From CAVTRI01 sp963737075 (GTDB lineage: Bacteria > Actinomycetota > Acidimicrobiia > Acidimicrobiales > Palsa-688), in NCBI GenBank assembly GCA_963737075.1, contig CAVTRI010000002.1, forward strand, positions 682,001 to 746,000: DNA of 64,000 nt, in the 5' to 3' direction. A program made the translations under genes and the position numbers. Positions 1 to 9,367 of this stretch are shown here, piece after piece (positions within the stretch are counted from its first letter, which is position 1; each line of letters starts with the position of its first letter). The notes beneath the pieces are model-generated. The model was not told the origin of the DNA and did not search any database. It worked only from the letters and a program-made list of their open reading frames with translations.

Positions 1-364
1 GGCCAGCGGCTGCGACCTGCCTGACCCGGCGTGTGGGTCGGTGTGGTATCGCCGCAACCTTACTATCCTGCCAGCCGACGGCGGCCGAGTGATCCTGCAT
101 TTCGTTCGCCGGCTCGGCTTCAACGGGGTGCGAAAGCACCAGAAGGTCGAGGACCCCTGTTTCCTCGCGCTGGCGGACGAGGCCGGCCTCATGGTGTGGG
201 CAGAGATGCCCAGCGCGTACGCCGCCGGGCCGTCGTCTGCGGGAGCGCTCCTGCGGGAGTGGCCGGAGGTCGTCGACTGGCTTCGACCCCGTAAGGCCCT
301 GCTCATGGCCCTTTCCGAGTCTGGATGTCGGCGTCGTGGAGCCGTCGTGCCCGTCTTACAGTGA
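1..364 (+). pseudogene. Glycoside hydrolase family 2 relic (beta-galactosidase-like), partial
   Basis: The frame is open from the window edge. Its start resembles the N-terminal sugar-binding domain of GH2 enzymes (VWYRRNLTI followed by VILHF). It then jumps directly to the catalytic TIM-barrel segment, LGFNGVRKHQKVEDP and ADEAGLMVWAEMPSAY. In intact enzymes roughly 200 residues lie between these parts, so there has been an internal in-frame deletion. Similarity stops after REWPEVVDW, where the Asn-Glu acid/base motif should follow, and the frame ends at 364. The remnant lacks the nucleophile and most of the barrel and cannot be active. I am confident of the family and of the degenerate state; the 5' end lies outside the window. 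Confidence 0.7.
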
Positions 365-3187
365 TTCCGTGAAGCAGTTGCTGGAGCGTGAGCTCGAGCT
401 GGCCGCCGTAGACGAGCTGCTCACGCGTCGGGGCGCGGCGCTGTTGATTGAGGGCGGGATGGGCGTCGGAAAGACATCGTTGTGGGAGGAGGCATGCCGC
501 CGAGCCAACGGGCTCGGCCACCAAGTTCTGCGGGCGCGGGGATCAGAGCTCGAGAGAGCTTTCGCGTTCGGGGTCGTCCGCCAGCTGTTCGAACGGCGGG
601 TGGCGGCGGCGCCGGCGGCTGAACGGGACGCCTTGCTCGCTGGTCCGGCGAGCGCGGTGAGGCCGCTGCTGCTAGGGGAGGCGGTCGAGACATCGGTATT
701 CGACACGTCGTTCGCGGTGTTGCACGGGTTGTACTGGTTGACCGCCAATCTCGCGGACAGCCGACCGCTGGTGATCGCGGTCGACGATGGGCACTGGGCC
801 GACGAACCGTCGCTTCGGTGGCTGGCGCACCTGGCGTCGCGACTTGAGGGGCTGGCGGTGGCCGTGGTGGTGACGTTGCGGCCAGTCGAGCCGGAATCCG
901 GGCGAGCCTGGCTGGAGGCGCTGCGCGCGGAAGCGCCGGGCGCCGCTCGCCCCCAGCTGCTGAGCGAGGGCGCAGTGGCTGCGCTGGTCCGTGACGATCT
1001 CGGCGCGCGAGCGAGCGATGAGCTGTGCGCAGCGATCTGTGAAGCCTCCGGCGGCAACCCGCTGTTCGTGACCGAGCTGCTGCGGGCGGCCAAACTTCGG
1101 GGGGGCACCGTGGACGGGTCCGACCCTGCCAGGCTGGTGGCTGCCGGCGGCGAGACCGTCGGCCGGCAGGTACTCGCCGCGGTGCGTCGGCTGGACCCCT
1201 ATGCGTTGGGTTTGGCCCAGGCATTGGCGCTACTGGGGGACGGCTGCCAGCTGCGCCACGCGGCGGCGGTCTCCGGTTTGGAGATGGAAGAGTCCATGTC
1301 ATTGGCGGCTGGATTGGTGCGGGTGGGGGTGCTGGCCGCTGATGATCCTCCACGGTTTACACATCCCATTGTCCGGGCGGCGCTGGAGAGGTCGCTGGCT
1401 ACTGACGAGCGCGACGCCGGGCATCGCCGAGCAGCCCGGGTCTTGCACGCGGAAGGGGCGCCGCCGGGACAGGTCGCCGCCCATCTGGTCGAGGTCCGCC
1501 CGGCGGCGGACGCCTGGGTGCTGGCCAGGCTGCGGAGCGCAGCCCAAGCGGCCATGCAGACGGGCGCCCCGCGCGCGGCGGCGGACCTGCTGGGCCGTGC
1601 GCTGGAGGAACCGCCCCCGCTCGCCGAGCGGGTCGATGTCCTGCGGGAAGCGGCACGCGCCGAAGCGACCGCCGGCAGCGGTACAGCGGGCGTCCAGCTG
1701 GAGGAGGCGCTAGACCTGGCGCGCGGGCGCGGGGGCGGGCGGAGATCGCATGCGAGATGGCGGAGGTGTACGCCGCCCTGTTTCGGTGGCAAGACGCCGT
1801 CGACGTCATCGAGCGGGCGCTCGGCGAACTGGGCGACTCCGACGAAGCGCTTGCCGCACGGCTGGAGGGCCAGCTGGTGGTCTGTGGAGTGCATGACGCC
1901 CGCCGAGCATCGCGGGTAGCGCCGGCGCTCGAGCGGCTCGCGTCCCGGTCGACTGCCGGCGGTCCGGCGGAGGCGGTCGCGGTTGCGAGGGGTATGGCGA
2001 TGGTGCTCGCGGGCCGGCCAGCAAACGAGGCCGCCGTCCTGCTGCAGGGCGCGCTGTCGCGGGCCCCGGGCCCGGTGGCGAATTGGGACACCCGGGCGGC
2101 GCTGTTGTGGAGCCTGGTCACCGCCGAGCGCTTCGATGCGGTTGATGCCGCCCTGCAGTCGACGCTGACCGAGGTGCAGCGCTCCGGAAGCGCGAGGGGA
2201 CTGGTCGCCGCCTACAGCACGCTCGGCTTGCTCAAGCTGCGCTTGGGAGCGCTCCCGGAGGCCGACGCCGCCGGCCGGGTTGCATTGCGCGTCCTCCAGG
2301 AGGGCGATTTCGCTCCCGGGTTGGCGTTTGCGGCGACCGTGCTCGCCGACGTGGCTGTCGAGGCCGGGGAGCTCGAGGAAGCACAGGCGCTGCTGGGGCT
2401 GCTTCCCCAGGGAGGCTGGCCGGCGGGGGTCGGCACCGTGTTGATCCCCGCTGCTCGGGGTCGGCTCCGACTCGCCCAGGGCCGCCCGGCGGAGGCCCTG
2501 GCGGACTTCCAGACCTGCGCGGCGATGTTCAGTCCCGAGTTGTGGGGCACGGAGATGCGCGACGTCGGGTATCTGCACGCCCGGGCCGGTGCCGCCCAGG
2601 CGCTGCTGCGGCTGGGCGAGCCGCAACAAGCCCGCGACCTCATCGACGCCGAGCTCGACGACGTGCGCGTGTTCGGCACCCCGCGTGCGCTCGGGATCGC
2701 CCAGCGGGTCGACGGCTTGGCGCGAGGCGGCAAGGCCGGGCTCCGGCTGCTCGAGGAATCGGTCGCCACGCTCACGGCTTCGCCGGCGGTTCTGGAGCGC
2801 GCGCACTCGTTGACCGAGCTGGGGGCAGGGCTGCGACGCGCCGGGATGCGGGCCGCCGCCCGGGAGCCGCTCGCCGAAGGGCTCGACCTGGCGGCCCGAT
2901 GCGGTGCCCGCCCGCTGGCTGCCCGCGCACGGGAAGAGCTCAAGGCCGCCGGTGCCCGCCCTCGACGCGAGTGGCGCACCGGTGTGGAAGCGCTAACCCC
3001 CAGCGAGCTGCGTATTGTTCGACTGGCGCTCGAGGGCCGCACCAATCACCAAATCGCATCCGAACTGTACGTCACCCTGAAGACCGTCGAGGGTCACCTG
3101 TCTCGGGCGTACACCAAGCTTGGCATCGGCGGCCGGGCCGAACTGCCGCAAGCGCTGAAAGAAAAATCCAGGGTGATGACCCTGTAG
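336..3187 (+). pseudogene. LuxR/LAL-family ATP-binding transcriptional regulator, frameshifted
   Basis: Two consecutive open frames together make one large regulator of about 950 residues, the usual size of LAL (MalT-like) proteins. The first part (336 to about 1740) carries a Walker A motif (GGMGVGKTS) and an AAA-type ATPase region with VIAVDDGHWAD. The second (1757-3187) carries TPR-like helical repeats and a C-terminal LuxR helix-turn-helix (ALTPSELRIVRLALEGRT, then ASELYVTLKTVEGHL). The frames switch in a G-rich stretch at about 1725-1750, where a single-base indel would restore continuity (GRAEIACEMAEVYAALF). Start could be GTG at 336 or GTG at 369. Such proteins couple ATP and ligand sensing to transcription. 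Whether the shift is real decay or an assembly error cannot be told here. Confidence 0.75.
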
Positions 3188-3188
3188 C

Positions 3189-3485
3189 GAACCGCCCGTC
3201 GGCACCCATCACGGCCGCCTCTCCACCCCAGCAGGCGACATCCCACCAACCGGACGCTCTGTCAGCGTCGACTACATCCACGTGCTCCACTTCCGCGACG
3301 GCAAGCACAGCTCCTTCAACCTGATGTTTGACCGCCTGCAGATGCTCGAACAACTCGGCCTTCCCCCCACCCAGCGAACCCTAAAAGGTCGGCTCGCCCA
3401 GCCAGCCGGAGGGCCGCCTCTGGCCCCGCACGGCAATCCGGGCGACAACGCCGAATCAAATCCTCAGATCGTCAGCGAACCGTAG
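3189..3485 (+). pseudogene. SnoaL/ester-cyclase-like protein, C-terminal remnant
   Basis: Frame 3 directly after the LAL stop encodes a stretch ending GDIPPTGR, VDYIHVLHFRDGKHSSF and FDRLQMLEQLGLPP, typical of the C-terminal half of SnoaL-like (NTF2-fold) polyketide-cyclase or ester-cyclase relatives. No start codon or N-terminal half precedes it: the reading frame enters from within the upstream regulator. The tail after the family-like LGLPP is about 35 residues of low-complexity sequence. I read it as a 5'-truncated gene relic; the family call rests on the conserved VSxxYIxxxRFRDGK-type core. Confidence 0.6.
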
Positions 3486-3587
3486 GCGCGCCCGGTGCGT
3501 ATTCGGTGCTGGACAAAGAGGAAAGGGTGGCCAGATGGCGCCGAAAAGGAGATCGGACCACAGGGTCTCGACACGGGTGGGCAGGCC

Positions 3588-5012
3588 ATGGCTCGGGTGG
3601 TGATGGTGGGGGCGGGCATCGTGGGCCTGGGCACCGCCATGCTCCTCGCCGGCGACGGCCATGAGGTCACCGTCTTGGAGCGGGACGCGGCACCGCCGCC
3701 GGAGATCGCCACGGATGCGTGGCACGGCTGGCAACGCCGGGGCGTCAACCAGTTCCGCCAGCCCCACGGACTCCAGCCCCGGGTCTGCCAAATCCTCGAG
3801 AACGAGCTACCCGACGTTGCCCGAGCGCTCGAGGCGGCCGGGGCGTTTCGGCAGAACTTCGTCCGCGACCTGCTACCCGTTTCCCTCACCGGCGGGTGGC
3901 GGGACGGCGACGAACGCTTCGACTGGCTGACCGGACGCCGGCCGTTCGTGGAGGCGGTGCTCGCGGCCCAGGCGGAAGCGACGCCCGGGATCGACATCCG
4001 CCGAGGGGTCCCCGTCGTCGGCCTGGTCGCTGGACCCGCGGACGGGCGGGCGGTGCCGCATGTCATCGGCGTAGAAACCGACTCGGGGGAGACGGTCCCG
4101 GGCGACCTCATCCTCGACATGTGCGGCCGGCGATCGGCCCTGCCGGCCTGGCTGGCAGACCTGGGAGCCCGGCCCACGGTCGAGGAGCGAGAGGACAGTG
4201 GGTTCACGTACTTCGGCCGCCACTTCTATTCGCCCGACGGGTCGACCCCGCCGCTCATCGGCCCCCCCAAGATTGATTGGGGGACCATTAGCTCGCTGAG
4301 CTTGCCGGCCGACAACGGCACCTGGTGCGTGGGCATCGTCACCGCCTCGAAAGACAAGGCGCTGTTCGGGTTGCGCCGGCTCGATCGTTGGGAGGCGGTG
4401 GTACGCAGCCTGCCCCTGGTCGCCCACTTCCTGAACGGCACGCCGATCGACGATGGGGTGGCGATCATCACCAAGCTGGAGGACCGCTTCCGGGACTTTG
4501 TCGTCGATGGCCGCCCGGTGGCCACCGGGGTCGTCGGCGTCGGTGACTCCTGGGCAGCGTCCAACCCTGCTGTCGGCCGTGGGATCTCCATCGGCATGCT
4601 CCATGCACTTGTGCTGCGCGACACCATCCGGGAGGTCGGACTCGACCGCCCCGCCGCCTTCGCCTCTCGCTTCCACCAGCGCACCGCCGAGACGGTCGAG
4701 CCGTGGTACCGCACCACCCTGGCCGGGGATCGAGACCGGCTGGCAGAGGTGGACGCCGGCATCCGCGGCGCTATCGCCCCGGCCCCCGGCGAGGACTACC
4801 GGCTCGTCAAGGCGATGCTCGCCGCCGCACCCCTGAACCCCGAGTGTCTGCGGGCTGCGCTAGACATCCGTTCGGTCTTGAAGCTGCCAGCTGACATCTG
4901 CAAATCCAATCCAGCTCTGGTGGAGAGCGTCGCCGAATCGAAGACCCAGGCCGAAGACGTGGCCGCACTGGGACCGAACCGGCAACAGCTCCTCACAATG
5001 GCAAACGCCTGA
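3588..5012 (+). CDS. FAD-dependent monooxygenase/oxidoreductase
   Basis: The 474-residue product begins MARVVMVGAGIVGLGTAML, a Rossmann dinucleotide-binding GxGxxG fingerprint followed by VTVLERD, whose acidic residue contacts the FAD ribose. A second FAD motif of the p-hydroxybenzoate hydroxylase class appears as GVGDSWAASNPAVGRGIS near residue 320. The family hydroxylates or halogenates small aromatic or lipid substrates using NAD(P)H. I choose ATG 3588 because the upstream in-frame extension to 3495 precedes the Rossmann fold and looks non-coding. The gene converges on the amidohydrolase that ends 24 bp away. Substrate unknown. Confidence 0.8.
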   Translation: MARVVMVGAGIVGLGTAMLLAGDGHEVTVLERDAAPPPEIATDAWHGWQRRGVNQFRQPHGLQPRVCQILENELPDVARALEAAGAFRQNFVRDLLPVSLTGGWRDGDERFDWLTGRRPFVEAVLAAQAEATPGIDIRRGVPVVGLVAGPADGRAVPHVIGVETDSGETVPGDLILDMCGRRSALPAWLADLGARPTVEEREDSGFTYFGRHFYSPDGSTPPLIGPPKIDWGTISSLSLPADNGTWCVGIVTASKDKALFGLRRLDRWEAVVRSLPLVAHFLNGTPIDDGVAIITKLEDRFRDFVVDGRPVATGVVGVGDSWAASNPAVGRGISIGMLHALVLRDTIREVGLDRPAAFASRFHQRTAETVEPWYRTTLAGDRDRLAEVDAGIRGAIAPAPGEDYRLVKAMLAAAPLNPECLRAALDIRSVLKLPADICKSNPALVESVAESKTQAEDVAALGPNRQQLLTMANA

Positions 5013-5036
5013 CCAGCCGACCCCCGTCCAACCCGA

Positions 5037-6281
5037 TCACCGGGCGAGGTGCTCCCCCGCTCGGCCGATCAGGTCGAGAAAGTTGTCGCAGTAAAAGGCG
5101 CGGCGGATGGCCACGGGCGCGTCGCCCAGCGACGCCTCGAAGCGTTCGATGGGCCGCCGCCCGCCCTCCACGTGCGGGTAGTCGGAGGAGAACATGCACA
5201 CCTCCGGCCCACTCTGCTCGATGATCCATCCCACATCCTCAGTGGGATAGGGCGTGGCCCGCACCTGGCGGCGGACATACTCGGTGGGGCGGAGGGAGAG
5301 CGCCCGCAGCCGTTCCTCGTGGCGGCCGAACGCGTCCACCGCGGACTCCATCTGGCGCAGCCACGACGGCACCCACACCGCGCCCTGCTCGATGACACCG
5401 ATCCGCAGGGTGGGGAAGCGCTCCAGTACGCCGTCGAAGATCATCGTCGCCAGCGTCTGCATGGGCGGATAAGGGATGGCCATGTAGTCGACGGAGCGAA
5501 AGTTCTCCTCCCCGCCGTGGAAGTCGGGCGGGATGGGCCGGCCGTTGTGGAAGTAGTTGCCGTCGATCAGATCGCCGGTGCCACCGACATGGAACACGAC
5601 GGGAACGCCGGCCTCCTGGGCTTGGGCCCACACCCGGTCGAGGGCGATGTGGCTTGGCGAGTGCCCCGCTGGGCAGCCGGAGGCGACGAGGAGGGCCGCG
5701 GCGCCGGCATCGATGGCTTCCCGTGCCATAGACGCCGCCATGTCGAAGTCGGCCAGCGGGACGTAGCAGGTGGCCAGCAGCCGGGAGTCGACGGAGCAGA
5801 AGTCGAGCATCCCTCGGTTGTGGGCGCGCGCCACTCCGTAGGCCAAGGCGAGGTCGGAACCGTGCTCCCAGTCATGCAGGCGCCGGTTGTGAAACCTGTT
5901 GAAGAGCAGTTGGCTGGAGAAGCCGAGCAGGTCGATGGCCCGGCCGCGATCCTTCGGCAAGAACGAGCCGGTCGCCGCGAAGTTCTTGCGCAACATGATC
6001 TGTTCGGCCTCGTCTGACCGGTAGGCATCCGAGCGGTGAAGTTCGGCCATACGCTCGAAGGCGGCATCGAGGTCACGTTGCTGATCGGCCGGATCGCCGG
6101 TCTGGCGCAGCTCGTTGCCCCCGGGGTACTGCAGCGGCGAGATCCGGTCGCGGATGGACGGGTCGGCGTACTCTCGCAGCCAGTTGGGTGTCTCCATGAG
6201 GTGGGCGTCGGCGTCGTGCACCACCCGTCCCGCTTGCCGGTTGTACGGGAGGTGCGCCGGGGCGTCCTCGGTCGTGGTCAT
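5037..6281 (-). CDS. Amidohydrolase-2 family metal-dependent hydrolase
   Basis: A 414-residue TIM-barrel protein of the ACMSD / gamma-resorcylate decarboxylase group. Metal-site landmarks include VVHDADAHLMETP near the N-terminus, the mid-barrel histidine in VVFHVGGTG, and the C-terminal CMFSSDYPHVEGG containing the conserved Asp. Members decarboxylate or hydrolyse aromatic and other carboxylic acids. It is divergently transcribed from the epimerase gene at 6393, so both could share the repeat-containing control region at 6323-6371. It resembles the three amidohydrolases further right, although it lies outside that cluster. Substrate not deducible. Confidence 0.8.
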   Translation of the reverse strand: MTTTEDAPAHLPYNRQAGRVVHDADAHLMETPNWLREYADPSIRDRISPLQYPGGNELRQTGDPADQQRDLDAAFERMAELHRSDAYRSDEAEQIMLRKNFAATGSFLPKDRGRAIDLLGFSSQLLFNRFHNRRLHDWEHGSDLALAYGVARAHNRGMLDFCSVDSRLLATCYVPLADFDMAASMAREAIDAGAAALLVASGCPAGHSPSHIALDRVWAQAQEAGVPVVFHVGGTGDLIDGNYFHNGRPIPPDFHGGEENFRSVDYMAIPYPPMQTLATMIFDGVLERFPTLRIGVIEQGAVWVPSWLRQMESAVDAFGRHEERLRALSLRPTEYVRRQVRATPYPTEDVGWIIEQSGPEVCMFSSDYPHVEGGRRPIERFEASLGDAPVAIRRAFYCDNFLDLIGRAGEHLAR

Positions 6282-6322
6282 GACCTCAATTCTCGCGCCA
6301 CGAACGACTTCGACCCGAAGTG

Positions 6323-6371
6323 TTGACAGTTACTGACATCAGCGACTAGAGTGATGTCTGTTACTGACATC
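6323..6371 (+). promoter_or_regulatory. Promoter with paired operator-like repeats before the epimerase gene
   Basis: A consensus-like -35 TTGACA (6323-6328) and a -10-like TAGAGT (6347-6352) are separated by 18 bp. The 12-mer GTTACTGACATC occurs twice, at 6329-6340 and 6360-6371, 31 bp apart (three helical turns), once inside the spacer and once just downstream of the -10. GATGTC at 6353-6358 forms inverted repeats with GACATC in both copies. This layout is what a dimeric repressor such as a TetR protein would use; no such regulator gene is adjacent. Confidence 0.55.
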
Positions 6372-6392
6372 GTAGATGCTCTGGAGATCGTC

Positions 6393-7310
6393 ATGAGAGT
6401 GTTTGTCACGGGCGCATCGGGCTGGATTGGTTCTTCTGTCGTGCCCGAACTGCTCCAAGCCGGACACGCGGTTGTCGGCCTGGCCCGGTCCGAGGATTCG
6501 GCGCAGCGGCTGGAGGCGGCCGGAGCCATCGTCCAGCGGGGCGATGTCGACGACCCCGACGGCCTTGCCAAGGCTGCGGCCGACTCCGACGGGGTGATCC
6601 ATCTGGCTTTTCAGCACGAAGTTGCTTTTGGCGGCAACTTCGCCGCCGCCGCTGCAGCCGACCGGCGGGCCGTGGAGGCCATGGGGGCGGCACTGGCCGA
6701 TTCTGACCGGCCCTTCGTGCTCGCCTCCGGCACGCTCGGGCTGGCGCCTGGGCGAGTGGCCACCGAATCCGACGGCCTGGTGCCGAGCGCCGAGGCACGG
6801 GACAATCCAGCCGGGCGCCGGTTAGCGACCGCCCTCCACGCGCTTTCGCTACGGGGCATAGGCGTCCGCTCGTCGGTGCTGCGTTTGCCCCCGACGGTCC
6901 ACGGCGACGGTGACCACGGCTTCGTGGCGACGCTCGTCGGCATCGCCCGGCAGCGGGGCGTGGCTGGCTACGTCGGTGACGGGTCCAACCGCTGGCCGGC
7001 CGTACACGTCTCCGACGCTGCCCGCCTGGCCCGCCTGGCCGTCGAGGGCGCTCCCGCCGGCTCTGTGCTGCACGCGGTGGGTGATGAGGGCGTCGCCTTC
7101 CGCGACATTGCCAACGCCATCGGCCGTCACCTCGAGATCCCGACGGCATCCGTCGCTCCCGACGAGGTGCTCCAACACTTCGCACCCCTTGGCCACTTCG
7201 TCGCCCTGGACAGCCCGGCCACGGCCACCACTACCCGGAAGCTGCTCGCATGGGAGCCAACCGGGCCCACCTTGCTCGAGGATCTCGAGCAGGATCACTA
7301 CTTCCGCTGA
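6393..7310 (+). CDS. NAD(P)-dependent epimerase/dehydratase (extended SDR)
   Basis: The 305-residue protein starts MRVFVTGASGWIGSSVV, a GxxGxxG nucleotide-binding motif of extended short-chain dehydrogenases, and continues with the usual sugar-epimerase-like fold (RRLATALHALSLRGIGVRSSVLRLPPTVHG, then WPAVHVSDAARLARLA). The usual YxxxK catalytic pair is not obvious, as in many atypical members of this subfamily. ATG 6393 is preferred over the longer frame because it starts the Rossmann strand. The gene has its own regulated-looking promoter, and the IS630 element sits 24 bp after its stop. Role unknown, probably reduction or isomerisation of a small substrate. Confidence 0.8.
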   Translation: MRVFVTGASGWIGSSVVPELLQAGHAVVGLARSEDSAQRLEAAGAIVQRGDVDDPDGLAKAAADSDGVIHLAFQHEVAFGGNFAAAAAADRRAVEAMGAALADSDRPFVLASGTLGLAPGRVATESDGLVPSAEARDNPAGRRLATALHALSLRGIGVRSSVLRLPPTVHGDGDHGFVATLVGIARQRGVAGYVGDGSNRWPAVHVSDAARLARLAVEGAPAGSVLHAVGDEGVAFRDIANAIGRHLEIPTASVAPDEVLQHFAPLGHFVALDSPATATTTRKLLAWEPTGPTLLEDLEQDHYFR

Positions 7311-7334
7311 TCTCTCGCGATCAGCGGCCGGCTA

Positions 7335-7364
7335 GTGGGGCGGCACCTTTCGTTCCGCCGGTAA
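7335..7364. repeat. IS630 left terminal inverted repeat
   Basis: The pattern is GTGGGGCGGCAC, nine variable bases, then CGCCGGTAA. It pairs with 8522-8551. It lies 4 bp outside the transposase stop codon. Confidence 0.85.
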
Positions 7365-7368
7365 CTCA

Positions 7369-8481
7369 TCAGGCGACTTTGCGGCGCTTCTCGAGTTCGC
7401 GGATGAGCGGGTCGTGGCGGTCGCGGTTGCGTCGGCGGATGTAGGCCTGGGTGGCTTTGGAGAACTCGGTCCAGCTGTGGTAGTCGGAGCCGTTGATGAC
7501 GAACTCGACGTAGGCCCAAAAGTGGCACTCGATCCGGTTGAGGTGACTGGCGTTAGTCGGCGTGGGCAGCAGGCCGACGTGATTGTTCACCGCCCAGTCA
7601 CGGATCTCCTGGGTCCAGTGAGCGGAGAGGCCGTCCATGACGATGTAGAGCTGAACCTCGGATGGGTAGCGGCGGCGGATGTGCTTGAGGAACTCCAGCA
7701 CCACCTTGGCGTCGACCGACCGGGCCTCGAGATGCCCCCACAGTCGGTCGGCGCCCACGTCGTAGGCGCCCAGCAGCTTGCGCACACCTTTGGTCCGTTT
7801 GTAGGTGGCCCGCTGGCGGGCCGGTCGCTTGGTGGCGAACCAACCCCGACCGGGGTGCGGCCTGAGCGAGATAGGGCCACACTCGTCGAAGCTGACCAGG
7901 ACCCCGTCCAGCGCCCCCGCCTCGGCTGCTTTGTAGGCGCCCAGCACCCACTGCTTTTTCAGCTCGTAGAGCGGATCGTTGGACCACTTCCAGGTGCGAG
8001 TCCGCTGGGCGGTGATCCCCATCCGGTTCAACAGCCGACGCAGATGCTCCTTCGAGATCGTCGTGACCAGCCTGTGGCGGACCAGGTAACGGCGCAACCT
8101 GCTCAACGACCAGCGGGTGCCCGGTTCGCCGAGATCACAGGGACGGGCGAGGGCGATGGCCCGGATGGCCTCCCGGGTGTCGTCATCGATCCTCCTCGGA
8201 TGCCCGCCCCCGGTAGGAGGGCGCAGCGACTCCATCCCGTCCGCGTTGAACTCGGCGATCACCCGTCGCACCTGGTTCTCGTCGGTCTGCAAAACCCGTG
8301 CGATCTCAGGAACGCCGACCTTCGAATCAGATGCAAGAACAATCTGTGCCCTCTGACGCAAGGCGAACACCTTCGACTGGCGCGAGATCCTCCGCAGTTT
8401 CATCGCCTCGTCAGGACTGAGATCTCGAACAAACACCGACGGCGGGCGAGCCAACCTGACCTCCACAAGTCCAGACTCCAC
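7369..8481 (-). CDS. IS630-family transposase (DD34E)
   Basis: The 370-residue protein starts at GTG 8481. The N-terminal third is a paired helix-turn-helix region (residues about 25-85: LSPDEAMKLRRI, VPEIARVLQTDENQVRRVI) followed by a linker with RWSLSRLRRYL. The DDE catalytic triad is visible as D199 (SFDECG), D283 (YIVMDGLSAH) and E318 (HLNRIECHFW), with 34 residues between the last two, as expected for IS630. It catalyses cut-and-paste transposition at TA sites. The frame is intact and ends inside the element. Confidence 0.92.
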   Translation of the reverse strand: MESGLVEVRLARPPSVFVRDLSPDEAMKLRRISRQSKVFALRQRAQIVLASDSKVGVPEIARVLQTDENQVRRVIAEFNADGMESLRPPTGGGHPRRIDDDTREAIRAIALARPCDLGEPGTRWSLSRLRRYLVRHRLVTTISKEHLRRLLNRMGITAQRTRTWKWSNDPLYELKKQWVLGAYKAAEAGALDGVLVSFDECGPISLRPHPGRGWFATKRPARQRATYKRTKGVRKLLGAYDVGADRLWGHLEARSVDAKVVLEFLKHIRRRYPSEVQLYIVMDGLSAHWTQEIRDWAVNNHVGLLPTPTNASHLNRIECHFWAYVEFVINGSDYHSWTEFSKATQAYIRRRNRDRHDPLIRELEKRRKVA

Positions 8482-8521
8482 CCGCCTTCATCGTGACCGC
8501 CAGCGAACTACAAGTGTGGGA

Positions 8522-8551
8522 TTACCGGCGGACAGTTCCGTGCCGCCCCAC
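8522..8551. repeat. IS630 right terminal inverted repeat
   Basis: Reverse complement of the left end pattern: TTACCGGCG, nine variable bases, GTGCCGCCCCAC. It is followed directly by the TA target copy at 8552-8553. Confidence 0.85.
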
Positions 8552-8740
8552 TAGGCGCTTTTAGAGAGCCTCTTCGAGCTCGCCACAAGTCGCGCAGCAG
8601 GGCAACTTCTGCTCCGTGGTGGATGAACTCGTCCCGCAACCGCGACATCCGTCGACCCGCCCGAGCTCTTCCAGGCCATCGAGGGAGCACTCTTCTGACC
8701 GTGTGCCCCGGTCGCGTTCTGCTGCTGCGAAACTGAGCAG

Positions 8741-9322
8741 GTGTCCTTTCAAATCCCCCCGCTGAGCGCTTGCTGGAAGCATCACGGGTTGCGGGACGGA
8801 TTTGAAGTCGCCTACTTCATTGTTGAACCTCCGGGTTTTCTCGTCGAAGGAACGTCATGCGGTATGCAAGAGGGGGCCGCCTGGGTAGTCACGTATCGGA
8901 TGGCGCTGGACGATTCCTGGCTTACGCGAAGCACTTGGGTACGGACCTCGACGGTGACCGGATCGGTGGAGAGGCGGATTGAATCTGACGGCGAGGGTCG
9001 GTGGCTGATCGACGGTGCTGTCGCCCCTCGCCTCGATGGTTGCCTTGACATCGATCTGGAGGCTTCCGCGCTGACGAATGCGTTTCCCGTGCATCGCCTT
9101 GGCCTCGGAGTCGGTGAGCATGCAGCTGCGCCGGCCGCTTACGTTCGCATCGATGGGGCCGCGATCGACCAGCTGGATCAGCACTACCGGCGGGTTGACG
9201 ATCGGGGAGGCACCCAACGCTTTGACTATGCGGCTCCCGCCTTTGACTTCACATGCCGCCTGCTCTACGACCAGTACGGTCTGGTCGTCGACTACCCGGG
9301 CATCGCCACGCGCGTTGGATGA
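8741..9322 (+). CDS. Putative glycolipid-binding family protein
   Basis: The 193-residue protein matches the putative glycolipid-binding family (Pfam PF06475 type). It has the family's opening ACWKHHGLRDGFEVAYF, a central GEGRWLIDGAVAPRLDGCLDIDLEAS, and the closing APAFDFTCRLLYDQYGLVVDYPGI. Starts at GTG 8741. There is no signal peptide or membrane helix. Biochemical role is unknown; the name comes from a structural suggestion for the family. The 187 bp between the IS630 and this gene hold no gene I can support. The family assignment is firm because several conserved blocks line up in order. Confidence 0.82.
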   Translation: MSFQIPPLSACWKHHGLRDGFEVAYFIVEPPGFLVEGTSCGMQEGAAWVVTYRMALDDSWLTRSTWVRTSTVTGSVERRIESDGEGRWLIDGAVAPRLDGCLDIDLEASALTNAFPVHRLGLGVGEHAAAPAAYVRIDGAAIDQLDQHYRRVDDRGGTQRFDYAAPAFDFTCRLLYDQYGLVVDYPGIATRVG

Positions 9323-9367
9323 TCGGCTGGCCATGAGCCGTCGCCCTGCGGTGCGCTCGTCGAGAAC

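Larger units (their letters stand above)
7335..8551 (-). mobile_element. Complete IS630-family insertion sequence
   Basis: A 1217-bp element with one transposase gene and imperfect terminal inverted repeats of 30 bp. It is bounded by TA on both sides (7333-7334 and 8552-8553), the target duplicated by IS630/Tc1/mariner elements. Outer 12 bp of the ends (GTGGGGCGGCAC and its complement) match perfectly. The transposase frame is intact, so the element may still be mobile. It has inserted between the epimerase gene and the glycolipid-binding protein gene without breaking either. Confidence 0.9.

Noticed and set aside
8561..8785. Small minus-strand frame with paired cysteines (CRGCG...CCATCG) next to the IS630, looking like a zinc ribbon
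   Set aside because: The spacing does not match a known ribbon, it overlaps the start of the glycolipid-binding gene in antisense, and no ribosome site is evident.
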